Assembly: GCA_030043175.1 (NCBI GenBank)
Contig: JASHYD010000438.1
Location: 1 to 6,899 of the forward strand
Origin: Xanthobacteraceae bacterium
GTDB lineage: Bacteria > Pseudomonadota > Alphaproteobacteria > Rhizobiales > Xanthobacteraceae
Reading direction: 5' to 3'
DNA length: 6,899 nt
Shown here: positions 6,105 to 6,899 of the stretch, one piece after another
Layout: the number at the start of each line of letters is the position of its first letter
Position numbering within the stretch: the stretch's first letter is position 1
Notes under the pieces: generated by a model
What the model saw: the letters and a program-made list of their open reading frames with translations, nothing else
Told to the model about the DNA's origin: nothing
Database searches by the model: none
Position numbers and translations under genes: made by a program

Positions 6105-6899
6105 ATGAATTTTCCGCGCGATGTTCTTTTGGCAATGGTATTGGCGGGCGCGACAGCGACCGCTGTTTTCGGCCAATCGACAGCACCGTCATTTGGTGGA
6201 AGTGTCGGCAGTGGGCAAGGCCCTGCAACGATTCCGGCTCTCTCCGGCCTGTGGGCGCATCCCGGGCTCGGCTTTGGCCCGCCGCTGGCGGGGCCAGGCC
6301 CGGTAACGAACAGGTCGCGGCTGCCTAGCGGGCAGAGCAATTTCAATAAGGTAGTCGGCGATTACACCAATCCGATTTTGAAGCCCGAGGCTGCGGAGGT
6401 GGTCAAGAAATTCGGCGAACTCTCCTTGTCAGGGCAGGTATTTCCGGACCCCGACAACCAGTGCTTCCAGAACCCCGTACCCTATCTTTTCTGGAATTTC
6501 TTTCTCCGGTTAATTCAGCTGCCGGACAAGGTCGTCTTCCTCTATTCCCATGATGATGATTTTCGCGAGGTGCCGCTGAACAAGCCTCATCCCACAACGG
6601 TAATTCCATCGATCCATGGCGATTCGGTCGGCCGTTACGAGGGCGATACACTGGTCATCGATACCATCGGGGTCAAACTCGGGCCGTACAGGTATATCGA
6701 CCGTTTCGGCACTCCATATACCCAAGCCTTACACGTGATCGAGCGCTACCGCCTCCTCGACTATGAGGCGACTAAGGAAGCGCTGGAGCGGGCCGCGAAG
6801 GAATGGCCTTCGGCGGGCGCCAATATCGATCGCGACTACAGAGGCAAGGGTTTGCAGCTGGAATTCACGGTCGAAGACGAAGGCGTGTTCACGATGCCT
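6105..6899 (+). CDS. Secreted protein of unknown function, 3' end cut by the window
   Basis: The frame is open to the last base, giving 265 residues so far. ATG 6105 is preceded by GAGG (6094-6097) with 7 bases between. Residues 1-23 form a signal peptide (MNFPRDVLLAMVLAGATATA, then VFG, cleavage likely before Gln24), so the product should be periplasmic or secreted. The mature part begins with a Gly/Ser/Pro-rich linker and an SGLWAHPG segment, then a hydrophobic-aromatic stretch (about 120-150, including CFQNPVPYLFWNF), then GRYEGDTLVIDT (176-187), DRFGTPYTQALHV and VIERYRL (211-217), and KGLQLEF near 248-254. The GR-W/Y-EGDTLV-DT followed by ALH-ERYR pattern resembles a widespread family of exported bacterial proteins with no assigned function, as I recall it. 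By comparison with the dead copy at 3343-3591, about 40 residues are missing, with a TPW...WPE-CAEN-type tail expected. No frameshift is visible. The gene is solitary within the window. Confidence 0.82.
   Translation, partial: MNFPRDVLLAMVLAGATATAVFGQSTAPSFGGSVGSGQGPATIPALSGLWAHPGLGFGPPLAGPGPVTNRSRLPSGQSNFNKVVGDYTNPILKPEAAEVVKKFGELSLSGQVFPDPDNQCFQNPVPYLFWNFFLRLIQLPDKVVFLYSHDDDFREVPLNKPHPTTVIPSIHGDSVGRYEGDTLVIDTIGVKLGPYRYIDRFGTPYTQALHVIERYRLLDYEATKEALERAAKEWPSAGANIDRDYRGKGLQLEFTVEDEGVFTMP

Overview
The window looks like an accessory or eroding chromosomal stretch of an alphaproteobacterium, most likely a Bradyrhizobium or Rhodopseudomonas relative. This rests on high G+C with G/C-rich third codon positions, on how closely the ABC exporter matches what I recall of exporters from that group, and on the styles of the two exported proteins. 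The assignment comes from reading the sequence, not from a search. Only about 45% of the window lies in genes that look intact, which is low for such a genome.

Layout: 1-504 holds nothing I can recognise. 505-907 (+) is a broken remnant of an S9 (prolyl oligopeptidase-type) peptidase: the last ~130 residues only, with one frameshift. 908-1407 has no confident gene. It carries a possible small reading frame with a very good Shine-Dalgarno in front of its internal start, followed by inverted repeats, all upstream of the exporter. 1408-3210 (+) is the one large complete gene, a 600-residue type I ABC exporter half-transporter with all nucleotide-binding motifs intact. 3343-3591 (+) is a multiply frameshifted C-terminal remnant of the same family as the gene at the right edge. 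3846-4328 (-) is a complete VOC/glyoxalase-fold protein with a twin-arginine-type export signal, preceded by a plausible promoter at 4392-4419. 4430-6104 (about 1.7 kb) holds no gene I can support. 6105-6899 (+) is the first 265 residues of a secreted protein of unknown function that runs off the window.

How the genes relate: no operon is visible, since each intact gene is separated from the next by at least 250 bp of non-coding or decayed DNA. The VOC protein and the right-edge protein both carry export signals, so they probably act outside the cytoplasm, but nothing shows a shared pathway. The ABC exporter has no partner gene nearby and is best read as a homodimeric exporter of unknown substrate. 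I found no tRNA, rRNA, CRISPR array, recognisable transposase or defence module. The strongest unexpected signal is that a dead copy and an apparently live copy of one obscure secreted-protein family sit 2.5 kb apart on either side of the VOC gene.
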